From positions 504,349 to 568,348 of the forward strand of contig NZ_DF968182.1 in assembly GCF_001192835.1 (NCBI RefSeq): a stretch of DNA of 64,000 bases. The letters run 5' to 3'. Positions 1-8,531 of the stretch are shown piece after piece (the first letter of the stretch is position 1; each line of letters begins with the position of its first letter). Below the pieces are notes generated by a model. The model saw only the letters and a program-made list of their open reading frames with translations, made no database searches and had not been told where the DNA came from. The position numbers and the translations under genes were made by a program. This DNA is from Lentimicrobium saccharophilum. GTDB taxonomy: Bacteria; Bacteroidota; Bacteroidia; Bacteroidales; Lentimicrobiaceae.

Positions 1-757
1 TCAGGCTGGGTTTTGCCAGGGTGAATACCCATTTTCCTTCGTCTCCGGTGCTCTTGGCGGTTTCAGCAGCGGCTGCAATCACCCCTTCGGGTAATCCTGC
101 CAGGTCCTCCTGCTTATCAATGACCAGTTTGAAATTTTTATTGATTTCTGCCAGTTGGTTTTCCCCGAATTTTACCTGCAACATGGCCAGCTCTTCATTG
201 ATTTTCCTGAGCGTTTCCTGCTGACCGGCAGGGAGATTCGCCCCCTGGCGTTCAAAATCCCGGTAATACTTCTCAACAACCCTGATTTGTTGATCATCGA
301 GACCTGATTCATGCCGCTTTTCATATACTGCTTTAATCCGGCTGAAAAGCTCCGGATTCATCGAAATATCATCCTGGTGCTTCGACATCAGCGGGGAAAT
401 CTTCCGGGCAATCTCCTGCATCTGATCATTGGTGTGGGCGCCGTTGAGATTGTAGAAGACGTTACTGACCCTGGTAAGCAGCTTCCCTGATTTATCATAG
501 GCAAGGATGGTGTTTTCAAAATCAGGCGTTTCAGGGTTTCCTGTAATGGCTGCAATTTCTTCAGCCTGTTGCCTGATTCCTTCAATGAAGGCAGGCAGGT
601 AATGCGATGTGTCAATTTTGTCGAACGGAGGTACCTGGAACGGTGTGGTGTACTCCGAAAAGAATGGATTCTCCGGTTCTGTGGCTGTTTGCTTTTGCTG
701 ACATCCGGTAATGGTGAGGATGGCCATAGTGAGTAGTGGAAGCAGGAAGTTTTTCAT
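1..757 (-). CDS. dcp: M3-family metallopeptidase (peptidyl-dipeptidase Dcp-like), N-terminal part
   Basis: This is the first ~252 residues of a protein that runs off the left edge of the window, so the HExxH zinc site is not visible. It starts MKNFLLPLLTMAILTITGC, a lipoprotein signal peptide with a lipobox cysteine at residue 19. The segment 'NPFFSEYTTPFQVPPFDKI' and the following helical region (LPAFIEGIRQQAEEIAAI, NPETPDFENTI) are typical of the N-terminal domain of Dcp/oligopeptidase A enzymes, which remove dipeptides from the C-termini of short peptides. The lipoprotein signal suggests it is anchored in the envelope. The family call is firm from the N-terminal pattern. The exact specificity (Dcp versus other M3 enzymes) cannot be checked here. 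Confidence 0.85.
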   Translation of the reverse strand, partial: MKNFLLPLLTMAILTITGCQQKQTATEPENPFFSEYTTPFQVPPFDKIDTSHYLPAFIEGIRQQAEEIAAITGNPETPDFENTILAYDKSGKLLTRVSNVFYNLNGAHTNDQMQEIARKISPLMSKHQDDISMNPELFSRIKAVYEKRHESGLDDQQIRVVEKYYRDFERQGANLPAGQQETLRKINEELAMLQVKFGENQLAEINKNFKLVIDKQEDLAGLPEGVIAAAAETAKSTGDEGKWVFTLAKPSL

Positions 758-890
758 GAATGATTTAGTTTAATGGGAAATGTTTAATTGAAAACGGTGC
801 AAATGTATTGGGTAAATTTCTAATTACAAGAGGGAGACGGAATTTAATTCTGACCTGAAACGGTCTGCTTATCCTGCTGAAGCATAGGAA

Positions 891-1535
891 CTACCACTCC
901 CGGGCCGGAGTTTTGGGTATAAAGATACCTCTGGCGGTATTTCCGATGATATTGGTGAATGCTGCATCAAATGCGCCGCCTATCAGACCGCCGGCCAGGG
1001 GAACCGCTTTCCCGAGATTAATGATTCCTTTTCCGCCGCTTTTTGAGAGCAGGTTGATCCCGACTTTTTGATTAATGGCCTGAATGGCGCTCCCGGAAAT
1101 ACGGCTGATCAACAGGGATGTTAAATTTTTTCCCAGTAAAATGCCGGTTTCCTGCAGGATATCTTTTGCTGCGTTACCGGCGAGGCAGAGGTAAACCAGT
1201 GTTTTCACCCGGTCGTCGCGCAGGTCGTACCCGCCCATATAAGCGATGGCAGCCACCATTCTTATCTGAATGTATAAAACGCTTACAAGATTTGAAGGGA
1301 TGGCTGCCGGCAGGGTAATGATCCCTCCAAGCCCCGTGAGAAATCCACTGGAGCCGGCTTTAATGTTCTGCATGCGGATTAAGGCGTCGACCTGCTTGCG
1401 CAATGTGCCTTCCTGCCGCAGGTATGATTCTCCCAGCCCTGATGCGGTGTCAGTGCCCGGAAGTCCTGTGACCGCTTTTTCATAGATCAGGTCAAGAATC
1501 TGAAGCAATGATTCCCGGTTTGGCTTTTTACGCAT
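891..1535 (-). CDS. EcsC family protein
   Basis: A 214-aa protein resembling EcsC-family proteins, which are named after a gene of the Bacillus ecs ABC transporter locus and have no established biochemical role. The central part is glycine-rich and hydrophobic (residues ~60-105, 'SSGFLTGLGGIITLPAAIPS' followed by 'QIRMVAAIAYMGGYD'). A second hydrophobic stretch lies near residues 175-200 (AVPLAGGLIGGAFDAAF). These could be membrane-associated or amphipathic segments. There is no signal peptide. It stands alone: the neighbours on both sides belong to other functions and are more than 60 bp away. The family assignment is based on recognised sequence pattern and the function is unknown. Confidence 0.75.
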   Translation of the reverse strand: MRKKPNRESLLQILDLIYEKAVTGLPGTDTASGLGESYLRQEGTLRKQVDALIRMQNIKAGSSGFLTGLGGIITLPAAIPSNLVSVLYIQIRMVAAIAYMGGYDLRDDRVKTLVYLCLAGNAAKDILQETGILLGKNLTSLLISRISGSAIQAINQKVGINLLSKSGGKGIINLGKAVPLAGGLIGGAFDAAFTNIIGNTARGIFIPKTPAREW

Positions 1536-1604
1536 TCTTATATCTGCAAAATTTTTAAACAGGGCAGCAAAAATCAGGGTGGGATGATAACTTATAATAC
1601 AGGC

Positions 1605-2972
1605 TTAGTTTATTCCTGCCATGCGGCTGTTTTGCTTCACCACCCTCAATGTCAGCAGCAGAAAAACTGTCCCGATGATAAAGAACGAAGCAATGGCCAG
1701 CACGGAATACCGCATACTTCCTGTAATCGCCTCTATGATGCCAAAACTGAACGTGCCGGCAACCGTGGCCAGTTTTTCCATCACGTCGTAAAAACTGAAA
1801 TAACTGGTGTGATCCGTGGTTTCTTCAGGCAGCATCTTACTGTAGGTCGATCTGGCCAGAGCCTGCGACCCGCCCATCACAATACCGATAAAAAACGCAG
1901 CAATCATAAACTGCACGGAATTGCTGATGTAATAGGCGCCCACGCAGATTAAAATCCAGGCAAATACAGAGATCATCAGCGCAGGCAGGTTGCCGAAACG
2001 GGCAGAAAGCCGGGAGAACATCCAGGCGCCCCCCATGCCTACCAGCTGAATGATCAGTATGGTCGGAATCAGCACATCCTCTTTCAGCCCGATTTCCTTT
2101 TCACCGTAAGTTGCCGCCATAAACATGACGGTAAGCAGCCCCATCATCACAAAAAAGAAGCCGATCAGGTAGAAGCTCAGTTTCCGGGAGCTTCTTACTT
2201 TTTGGAAGACCTTATCAAGCTCTTTGTACCCCTCCAGAAAAATGTTGGTCTCCTTGTCTTTTCTCCGCTTTCTGTAAGTGTACCTTGGCAGGCGCCGGAA
2301 AGTGATCTGTGAAAAACCGATCCACCAGAGAAAGACAGTCAGGAAAGAGATGCGGGCCGGCAGAAAGGGGTCGCTGATGCCAAACCATCCCGGTTTCATA
2401 ATCATCAGCAGGTTAAAAAGCAGCAGAACCACTCCTCCGAGGTAGCCGAGCGAATAGCCGCGGGCACTCACCCTGTCATGATCAGCTGTTTCGCAGATTA
2501 CCGGAAGGAAAGAGTTGTAAAACACAATGCTGCCGCCGTAGCCCACGGTTCCTAACGTAAATGCGATAATTCCGAGTTCAACGTTTGAGCTGTTAAAGAA
2601 AAACAGCGCTCCGCATGATATGGCTCCCAGCCAGGTAAAAAACTGCATGAAAGATTTGCGTCTCCCTGTATAATCGGCCAGCGAAGACAACATCGGTGAA
2701 AAAAAGGCAACTATCAGGTAGGCGGCAGCAATTGACCATGAATAAAGCACGGTGTTGATCACTTCCAGTCCGAGAAAACTGACCGTAAAATCATCGGGGC
2801 CACTGCGGGTGACCTGATTGTAGTAGATGGGAAATATTGTCGAAGCAATGGTTAACTGGTAAACCGAGTTTGCCCAGTCATACATCACCCACCCATGGAT
2901 TACTTTTTTATCTCCTTTACGGATCGCTGTGTTTCTGATTGCTTTTTTCAACCGCAGTTTTTTTGAAAACAT
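1605..2972 (-). CDS. MFS transporter, UMF1 (Atg22-like) family
   Basis: An integral membrane transporter of the UMF1 branch of the major facilitator superfamily. Its N-terminus (KKVIHGWVMYDWANSVYQL, then TIASTIFPIYYN) is the hallmark of the family. About twelve membrane segments are visible, including the MFS loop after helix 2 (SSLADYTGRRKSF). The substrate is not known; fungal Atg22 exports amino acids from the vacuole. The frame is open further upstream, to 3113. I chose the ATG at 2972 (MFSKKLRLKKA) because family members start just before the KKVI..YDWANS motif and the upstream 47 residues are not membrane-transporter-like. The length is then 455 aa, usual for the family. The downstream neighbour is EcsC on the same strand but 69 bp away. 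Confidence 0.88.
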   Translation of the reverse strand: MFSKKLRLKKAIRNTAIRKGDKKVIHGWVMYDWANSVYQLTIASTIFPIYYNQVTRSGPDDFTVSFLGLEVINTVLYSWSIAAAYLIVAFFSPMLSSLADYTGRRKSFMQFFTWLGAISCGALFFFNSSNVELGIIAFTLGTVGYGGSIVFYNSFLPVICETADHDRVSARGYSLGYLGGVVLLLFNLLMIMKPGWFGISDPFLPARISFLTVFLWWIGFSQITFRRLPRYTYRKRRKDKETNIFLEGYKELDKVFQKVRSSRKLSFYLIGFFFVMMGLLTVMFMAATYGEKEIGLKEDVLIPTILIIQLVGMGGAWMFSRLSARFGNLPALMISVFAWILICVGAYYISNSVQFMIAAFFIGIVMGGSQALARSTYSKMLPEETTDHTSYFSFYDVMEKLATVAGTFSFGIIEAITGSMRYSVLAIASFFIIGTVFLLLTLRVVKQNSRMAGIN

Positions 2973-3165
2973 GCTAAGGTATGGAAAATTGTTTTGCCCG
3001 GTATGCAGGGGGTCAGACAATTTTAATGAGAATCTTCCGCATTTCTGATTACTTTTTGCACTACCGGCCATAAATAGTTTTATAACGGAGTGTTGCAGCT
3101 TGTCCTGAATCATTAATTTTGCACCACTCTTTTAAAACTTGTGACACTAAACAAAACTCATTTCT

Positions 3166-3468
3166 ATGACCATTACATGGTTTATTTCCCTGTTGCTGAT
3201 ATATATGATATTGTCCTTTGTGATATCAGCTTTGGCCGTCCGTAAAAAGATAGGGAGGCTGAAGGTTTTTTTATTCAGCATATTTCTTACCCCGCTTACA
3301 GGACTTCTGGTGTACAAACTCTCAGCGCCGGCGCATGTGCTGAGCATTCAGCGCTATCGCTGTGTCAGGTGTGGTGTTGATTTTACCGAGCCGATAGGGG
3401 ATTGCCCTTATTGCAAAAAAGAGGGCCGGCACACCAGCCTTCATGCCATTCAGGTTGTTTGTATCTGA
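3166..3468 (+). CDS. Small membrane protein with C-terminal zinc ribbon
   Basis: A 100-aa protein I do not recognise as a named family. Residues ~4-26 and ~32-52 form two hydrophobic helices separated by a basic loop (RKKIGRLK). After them comes a short cytoplasmic-type tail with a CxxC...CxxC pattern (CVRCG at ~66-70 and CPYC at ~79-82), which looks like a small zinc ribbon. The ATG at 3166 follows an A-rich leader, as is usual in Bacteroidota. It is transcribed away from the UMF1 transporter. A tail of this type is often a protein- or nucleic-acid-binding knob on a membrane anchor, but no function can be given. Confidence 0.65.
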   Translation: MTITWFISLLLIYMILSFVISALAVRKKIGRLKVFLFSIFLTPLTGLLVYKLSAPAHVLSIQRYRCVRCGVDFTEPIGDCPYCKKEGRHTSLHAIQVVCI

Positions 3469-3595
3469 TATCCTTTTCAGCCTTTTTCTGATTGTTCGCT
3501 CTTGTTCTTCGGGTAGCGGCCGATAGTTTTTTTTCTGCCCCGTTGATTTATTGTTTTTCATTCCCTATCTTCGGCCATTCTTTAAACCATAGCCG

Positions 3596-4966
3596 ATGAA
3601 AAAGAGAATTTTACTGCTGAAGGTTTTAGCCGCTTCAGCCTGCTGTCTCCTTGTGCTTTCTCCCGTTCAGTTGATGGCGCAGGCCGATAGCGTTAATTTA
3701 ACTGTAGCAGAGCAGTCAAAAAAGGGGCTTAACCTTGGTGCCCTTCCGGCCGTAGCCTTCGATTCCGACTTAGGATTTCAGTACGGGCTGCTGGCCAACC
3801 TGTTTCAGTATGGCGATGGTACCGTATATCCGGATTACCGCTGGTCGTTGTATGCTGAATGGTCGCGTACTACCAAGGGGAGTGGCATTAACCAGATTTT
3901 CTTCGATTCGAAATACCTTTTGCCGCATCAGATCCGGGTTACGGCCGACTTTAGTTTTCTCACGGAGCAGGCCCTGGATTTTTACGGGTTCAACGGATAT
4001 GAATCCATTTATAATATGTCTTTTACTGATGAGGAAGATCCCGGATACATTACCCGTGTTTTCTACCGGCACGAAAGAAAGCTGGCAAGGATAACCCTTG
4101 ATTTTCAGCAGAAAATCGGCGACCTGCCCCTGAGATGGGCCGCAGGTTACGGATTTTTCAATTCCAGGATTGGCTCCGTGGATATTGAAAAGCTCAATAA
4201 GGGGCGCGATGAAGAAGATTTGCTGCCGGAAGTGGAAGGACTTTATGACAAATATGTAAAATGGGGATTGATTCCCGCCGAAGAAGCTGACGGAGGTACA
4301 CATAATTTTCTGAAGGCCGGCCTTGTTTACGATACCCGCGACAATGAACCCAATCCCAACCGGGGAATCTGGTCGGAAATGGTAATTATGACGGCCCCGC
4401 GTTTTCTGGGAAACAGCGAAACGGCATATACGAAACTGGCCCTTACACACCGTCAGTACCTGACGCTGAAAAAGAATACCCTTACTTTCGCTTACCGGCT
4501 GGGATGGCAGGGAACCATCGACGGGAAGGCCCCGTTTTATATGCAGCCTTACATGATCAATACCTATACTAAGTCTACGAAAAACGATGGTCTTGGCGGA
4601 GCCCGCTCACTCAGGGGCATACTTCGCAACAGGGTGGTCGGCGATGCTTTTACCTATGGCAATTTTGAACTGCGTTACAAATTCCTGAAATTCCATAAGT
4701 GGAAACAGAATTTTTACTTTTCATTAAATGGATTCAGCGATATGGGCATGATCACCAAAACCATGGATATGAATCTGACAGGAATTCCGGAGGATGAGAA
4801 AACAGCCTTGTTTAAATCCGAAGATCAGGGTTTACACATCTCCTATGGTGCCGGGCTGCGCATCGCCATGAATCAAAACTTCATCGTGGCTGTGGATTAT
4901 GGTCTTGCCGGCGATAAAAGAGATGGCGATAAAGGAATGTATATCAACCTGGGATTTATGTTTTAG
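3596..4966 (+). CDS. Outer-membrane beta-barrel protein, Omp85/BamA-like barrel without POTRA domains
   Basis: A 456-aa exported protein. Residues 1-29 are a signal peptide ending ...VQLMAQ. The remainder alternates polar and aromatic residues in the manner of a transmembrane barrel and ends in a phenylalanine (NLGFMF), the usual outer-membrane insertion signal. The segment GGARSLRGILRNRV near residue 335, followed by FELRYKF, corresponds to the (V/I)RGF-type motif of the Omp85 barrel. Omp85 proteins insert or secrete other proteins, normally with periplasmic POTRA domains. Here there is only ~40 residues between signal and barrel, so no POTRA domain fits. It is a single gene followed by a strong hairpin terminator. 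The barrel assignment is good; its role (assembly factor, lipase-linked barrel or porin) is unknown. Confidence 0.75.
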   Translation: MKKRILLLKVLAASACCLLVLSPVQLMAQADSVNLTVAEQSKKGLNLGALPAVAFDSDLGFQYGLLANLFQYGDGTVYPDYRWSLYAEWSRTTKGSGINQIFFDSKYLLPHQIRVTADFSFLTEQALDFYGFNGYESIYNMSFTDEEDPGYITRVFYRHERKLARITLDFQQKIGDLPLRWAAGYGFFNSRIGSVDIEKLNKGRDEEDLLPEVEGLYDKYVKWGLIPAEEADGGTHNFLKAGLVYDTRDNEPNPNRGIWSEMVIMTAPRFLGNSETAYTKLALTHRQYLTLKKNTLTFAYRLGWQGTIDGKAPFYMQPYMINTYTKSTKNDGLGGARSLRGILRNRVVGDAFTYGNFELRYKFLKFHKWKQNFYFSLNGFSDMGMITKTMDMNLTGIPEDEKTALFKSEDQGLHISYGAGLRIAMNQNFIVAVDYGLAGDKRDGDKGMYINLGFMF

Positions 4967-4985
4967 TGATCAATAAGTCCCGGAC

Positions 4986-5029
4986 AAAAAGAACACCCGA
5001 TGGCATTTCTGCCGGCGGGTGTTCTTTTT
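4986..5029. terminator. Bidirectional intrinsic terminator
   Basis: Perfect inverted repeat AAAAAGAACACCCG / CGGGTGTTCTTTTT (4986-4999 and 5016-5029) with a 16-nt loop and T-runs on both strands. It lies between two converging genes, the Omp85-like barrel and the deiminase, and can serve both. Confidence 0.9.
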
Positions 5030-5097
5030 TCTCTTTGGAGGACCTGAAATATTTCCTGAACTATCGAGCCCGGGGAAAATGATCTTCCGGCAGCTGG

Positions 5098-7497
5098 CTA
5101 GTTTCTGATCAGTTTAACCGTTTTGTGGTATCCGTCAGCATCAATATGCAGCATATAAATACCCCGCGGAAGTCCGGGTGCTTCAAAACGCAGACTTTCG
5201 CCCTCCTGAAGGTTGTAAAACGCTTTCTTCATGATTACCCTGCCGGTCATTTCGGCCAGCCTGATGACTGTATTACGGCTGGTCATACCTGAAATGTCAA
5301 TGTTATATGCTCCGGCGCCCGGATTCGGGTACACGCGGATTTCCGGCTCCCTGAATCCGGCCGCTGCAGCGGTATTCACCGTAACGGTCATTGTTACCGG
5401 AATGATGAGTTCGGGGTTGTCCGGGTCGTTCGAAAGTATGGTAAGAAAGCCCTGGTAAGCGCCAAGCTCCATTCCTGTTGCGTCAAAGGTCACTAAAATT
5501 TCCTGTGTTTCGCCGGGGGCAAGGCTGCCTTCGGTGATATCTGAACTCAGCCAGTTGCCGGTTGGTGTGGCACGGACAAACTTTACCGAAATGTTTTTTG
5601 CCTGGTGACCGCCGTCTCCGTAACTGTCTTCAATCCAGAATTTCCATGTACCCTGCATCTCTTCACCGGCAATCCGGATATTTGAGATTGTATAATTACC
5701 GTTTGACTGGCCTGATGCCAGCATCAACCGGGTTCCTGAAGGGGATTCAGCCCAAAATGAGCCTTCTGAAGGGTAGTTGTCAGTGGTCCAGTTATAGGAT
5801 ATGATCAGCTCACTGATGGTTCCCGGTTCGGTGAGATTCAGTGTAGTCCATCCGTTCTCGGTCCATGTATTGTAATTATATGCCGTGGCGGTCGGACTGT
5901 TGGTCAGGGTTTGCGTCAGGGTATCCGGGATATCCGTTGAAACGGAGATATAATAATTAAGGCTGATTTGTCCGGGATTGCTGAGGCTGAGTGATAAAGT
6001 GGCCGTTTCGTTCTGCATGGTGGTGGCTTCCAGTGCCTGCGGCGATGCGACCGCCTGTGCGAAGAGCTGCTCTCCTATATAAAACTCATGGGGGTCCGGA
6101 CGGCCGATAAACGGATGATTTTCACTCCGGCCGGATGCATCTGCTGCATGAATGTAATACTGCACAGTGCTGCCGTATTCCGGAGCAGGCAGGGTTGCCG
6201 ACCAGTTTTCGCCCATGGAATTGATCATCTTTATCGTATCAAAGGGTGAATAGGGGTTCGGATTGATTCTGTAAATGAAAAGAACCGAATCAGCGATCAC
6301 TTCCGCACCGCTGTATGCCGTGACATTGGCTGCAAAAGCCAGGGTGCCGCCGGTTTCAATATTGCCGAGCAGCGGGATATGCCTGATTCTGAGCATTCCC
6401 GGATCGGCCATCTCATGGGTTCGGCAGTGCAGTGCATCCGTTGATTCCCAGGGGGTGCCTGCTGGGCTCATAATCCCGAATATCTTGTATCCCGGCATCG
6501 CCTGACGGTAAACTTCCAGGGCAGGTTCGTCGTGTTGTGATCCCATAACCGGGACGAAAACCTTGTCGTTGAGGATGAAAGAATTGGTATAAGGCTGGTT
6601 CTGGGGTGTATTGACCCGGTAGATTTCATAAGGCACGCCCCATGGGGTTGTAACCGATGCAAAGTAAGCCACGGTTGCCTCTATTTCGTCGTATTGCGGA
6701 TGGGAGGAAGGCACCGACCGTATCAGGATTTTGTTTGTTGCCAGGTATTTACCCCAGCAGTCGATGTGGTCTATGTAAGTATTATTGGGGTCTTCAACCA
6801 CATGGTAATCATTAACGCCGAGATACGCCTGCATCTTCTGGTCGACCTGGGCCGGAGTCAGGCCCGGATTTTCCGTATAGGCAATGGTAGTTGAAGCAGC
6901 CATCCCGTAACTGTCGCTCATATAGTTTCCACCTGTTTGCACCACATTCATCCCGAACCAGGGGATGCCGAGGGCTTCTGCCACCACTTTGGGAATTTCA
7001 TCGTCGCCGGGTCGTGGCCGGTTATATGGAAAGTCAACGATCCCGATCTGATTGCTGCCATAAGCAATATACCATGGACCATAATCCCGGGTCCAGTAAC
7101 TGTCGGTTGGTGCGTAAATGAAATTGCAGTTCTGCAGGTTAACGCCTGCCTGTGTATAAAGATTTCTTACAGTATTTTCCTGAGCAAGATTCGTAACCAG
7201 GGTGGTAACAATGGCGTCGCGGGCCATCTCCCGTATCAGTGAAACCGGAATCCCGAAAGGATAACGGACAAGCACGCCCCTGGCCCGTTCAAATTCACCG
7301 AGGCTGAAAACTGCTCCGGCGGGTGGATCTGTCTCGACAAACCCGCGGCCGATCAGGTGCCTGTTCAGCTGCTCCTCCGGCGTCATATGATGGGTGAGCG
7401 GTTGTACCGGATATCTTTCCGGCCCCTGGGCGTTTAAATGAAGAGTCAGGGCAGTCAGTACCAGCAGTGTCAGGTTTTTGTAAAAAGGTGATTTCAT
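5098..7497 (-). CDS. Secreted peptidylarginine deiminase (PPAD-like) with P-domain and T9SS sorting domain
   Basis: A 799-aa secreted enzyme expected to convert arginine in peptides to citrulline. Residues 1-24 are a signal peptide. Residues ~30-370 are a guanidino-modifying (agmatine deiminase/PAD) domain with D138 (WTRDYGPW), H244 and D246 (HIDCWGK), N305 and nucleophile C358 (ALHCRTHE). These match P. gingivalis PPAD D130, H236, D238, N297 and C351 at an almost constant offset. R160, R162 (NRPRP) and Y241 match PPAD R152, R154 and Y233, which bind the substrate C-terminal carboxylate. An Ig-like region follows (~375-480), then a proprotein-convertase P-domain-like region (~540-650), an Ig-like linker, and a T9SS type A sorting domain (~725-799, YPNPGAGAYNI). 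PPAD itself is ~556 aa, so this protein has extra binding-type domains. It is monocistronic. The enzyme family is certain; the substrate is inferred. Confidence 0.9.
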   Translation of the reverse strand: MKSPFYKNLTLLVLTALTLHLNAQGPERYPVQPLTHHMTPEEQLNRHLIGRGFVETDPPAGAVFSLGEFERARGVLVRYPFGIPVSLIREMARDAIVTTLVTNLAQENTVRNLYTQAGVNLQNCNFIYAPTDSYWTRDYGPWYIAYGSNQIGIVDFPYNRPRPGDDEIPKVVAEALGIPWFGMNVVQTGGNYMSDSYGMAASTTIAYTENPGLTPAQVDQKMQAYLGVNDYHVVEDPNNTYIDHIDCWGKYLATNKILIRSVPSSHPQYDEIEATVAYFASVTTPWGVPYEIYRVNTPQNQPYTNSFILNDKVFVPVMGSQHDEPALEVYRQAMPGYKIFGIMSPAGTPWESTDALHCRTHEMADPGMLRIRHIPLLGNIETGGTLAFAANVTAYSGAEVIADSVLFIYRINPNPYSPFDTIKMINSMGENWSATLPAPEYGSTVQYYIHAADASGRSENHPFIGRPDPHEFYIGEQLFAQAVASPQALEATTMQNETATLSLSLSNPGQISLNYYISVSTDIPDTLTQTLTNSPTATAYNYNTWTENGWTTLNLTEPGTISELIISYNWTTDNYPSEGSFWAESPSGTRLMLASGQSNGNYTISNIRIAGEEMQGTWKFWIEDSYGDGGHQAKNISVKFVRATPTGNWLSSDITEGSLAPGETQEILVTFDATGMELGAYQGFLTILSNDPDNPELIIPVTMTVTVNTAAAAGFREPEIRVYPNPGAGAYNIDISGMTSRNTVIRLAEMTGRVIMKKAFYNLQEGESLRFEAPGLPRGIYMLHIDADGYHKTVKLIRN

Positions 7498-7525
7498 CCG
7501 TTAAGGTTTATATATACTCGACGGG

Positions 7526-7533
7526 CAAAGTTA
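7526..7533 (-). promoter_or_regulatory. Putative -7 box for the deiminase gene
   Basis: On the minus strand this reads TAACTTTG, a perfect match to the Bacteroidota -7 consensus TAnnTTTG, 28 bp before the ATG at 7497. No clear TTTG -33 box was found at the usual distance. Confidence 0.5.
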
Positions 7534-7804
7534 AAAAAATGTTGATCTGATTGAAATATTGCAGCCGTGTCCGCATCCGCGGATTTCATTCCCTCTGGTC
7601 AGCGGATAACTGAAACCCGGCATGACCGGTTATTAAAAAATCTGATGTTGATGAACTTCAGGAGAATTCCGGAGATTACTTTTCAAAGCCGAACGTATTA
7701 AAGTCAGTATAACTTTTCATTTTATTCAGGCGTACACCCGCTCCTGTCAGATGAATTATTTCAATTTTTTCTGTTAAAGAGAGAATGGTAAAGGCGAAGA
7801 TCTT

Positions 7805-7837
7805 TTTGACAATCATCTTTGAAATTGATTATTTTTG
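7805..7837 (+). promoter_or_regulatory. Putative Bacteroidota housekeeping promoter of the sigma-factor operon
   Basis: TTTG (7805-7808) and TATTTTTG (7830-7837) match the -33 and -7 boxes of the Bacteroidota primary sigma factor, separated by 21 bp, and end 20 bp before the ATG at 7858. The rest of the 360-bp gap (7498-7857) holds nothing else I can recognise. Confidence 0.55.
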
Positions 7838-7857
7838 TTTCCGGTTAACAAGGAACC

Positions 7858-8445
7858 ATGGGATCAGATTCTGAAAAACTTACTTTGCTGGCCCTCCGCC
7901 AGGGCGATCAACAGGTCTTTGAATCTGTCTTCAGGGAGTATTATGAACCCTTGTGTATTCATGCCCGCAGATATGTAGTCGATCCGGAGGCTGCCGAAGA
8001 GGTGGTTCAGGATATGTTTTTCAAAATGTGGGACAGGCGTGATTCACTGGTAATAAACACCTCACTGCCGGCATATCTCTACAAGGCCGTCAGCAACCAT
8101 GCGCTCAATTATATCAAATACCAGCGGCTTGCCCGCCAGTATCAGGATTATGTGGGTTTTGCCACGGGCGGCGAACAGGCTGCCTCGGGGCATGATACCC
8201 TGGTGCATAACGACCTGGAGCGCAGGTTCAGATCACTGGTTGTATCTATGCCGGAGCGTCGCCGGATGATCTTTGAAATGAGCAGGTTTGAAGGTCTGAA
8301 ATATGGAGAGATCGCTAAAAAACTCAATATCAGTATTAAAACTGTGGAAATTCAGATGTCGAAAGCCCTCGAGTTCATGCGCGATAAGCTGAGCGATTAT
8401 CTTCCCTTCTGGTGGTGGGTTTTGCTCTTCCTGAATTTATTTTAA
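7858..8445 (+). CDS. ECF RNA polymerase sigma factor, FecI-like (Bacteroidota sigma-70 family)
   Basis: A 195-aa alternative sigma factor. Region 2 lies at about residues 22-90 (FREYYEPLCIHARRYV, EEVVQDMFFKMW, and AYLYKAVSNHALNYIK). Region 4 lies at about 120-180, with a helix-turn-helix at GLKYGEIAKKLNISIKTVE. It ends in a hydrophobic tail (LPFWWWVLLFLNLF), a common feature of FecI-like sigma factors in this phylum. The gene is followed after 86 bp by a fecR-type anti-sigma gene, so the standard arrangement applies: the anti-sigma factor holds it until an outer-membrane signal arrives. The promoter in front of it looks housekeeping, whereas the one in front of fecR looks like a target of an ECF sigma factor. 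Confidence 0.92.
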   Translation: MGSDSEKLTLLALRQGDQQVFESVFREYYEPLCIHARRYVVDPEAAEEVVQDMFFKMWDRRDSLVINTSLPAYLYKAVSNHALNYIKYQRLARQYQDYVGFATGGEQAASGHDTLVHNDLERRFRSLVVSMPERRRMIFEMSRFEGLKYGEIAKKLNISIKTVEIQMSKALEFMRDKLSDYLPFWWWVLLFLNLF

Positions 8446-8475
8446 GAAATTGTTAAAATTTATTTTCACACCCAG

Positions 8476-8503
8476 TAGGGGTAAAAACGTTTTCGATTGT
8501 CTT
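8476..8503 (+). promoter_or_regulatory. Putative ECF-sigma promoter in front of fecR (copy 1 of a shared 28-bp element)
   Basis: The element runs TAGGGGTAAAA, then ACGTTTTCGA, then TTGTCTT, and ends 28 bp before the fecR ATG. A second copy occurs at 14743-14770 with 25 of 28 positions identical. Two blocks (GGGGTAAAA and TTGTCTT) separated by about 10 bp fit a -35/-10 pair. The assignment to the adjacent sigma factor is inference from position. Confidence 0.55.
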
Positions 8504-8531
8504 ATTGCTGAAGAAAGGCGGATAAATTACA

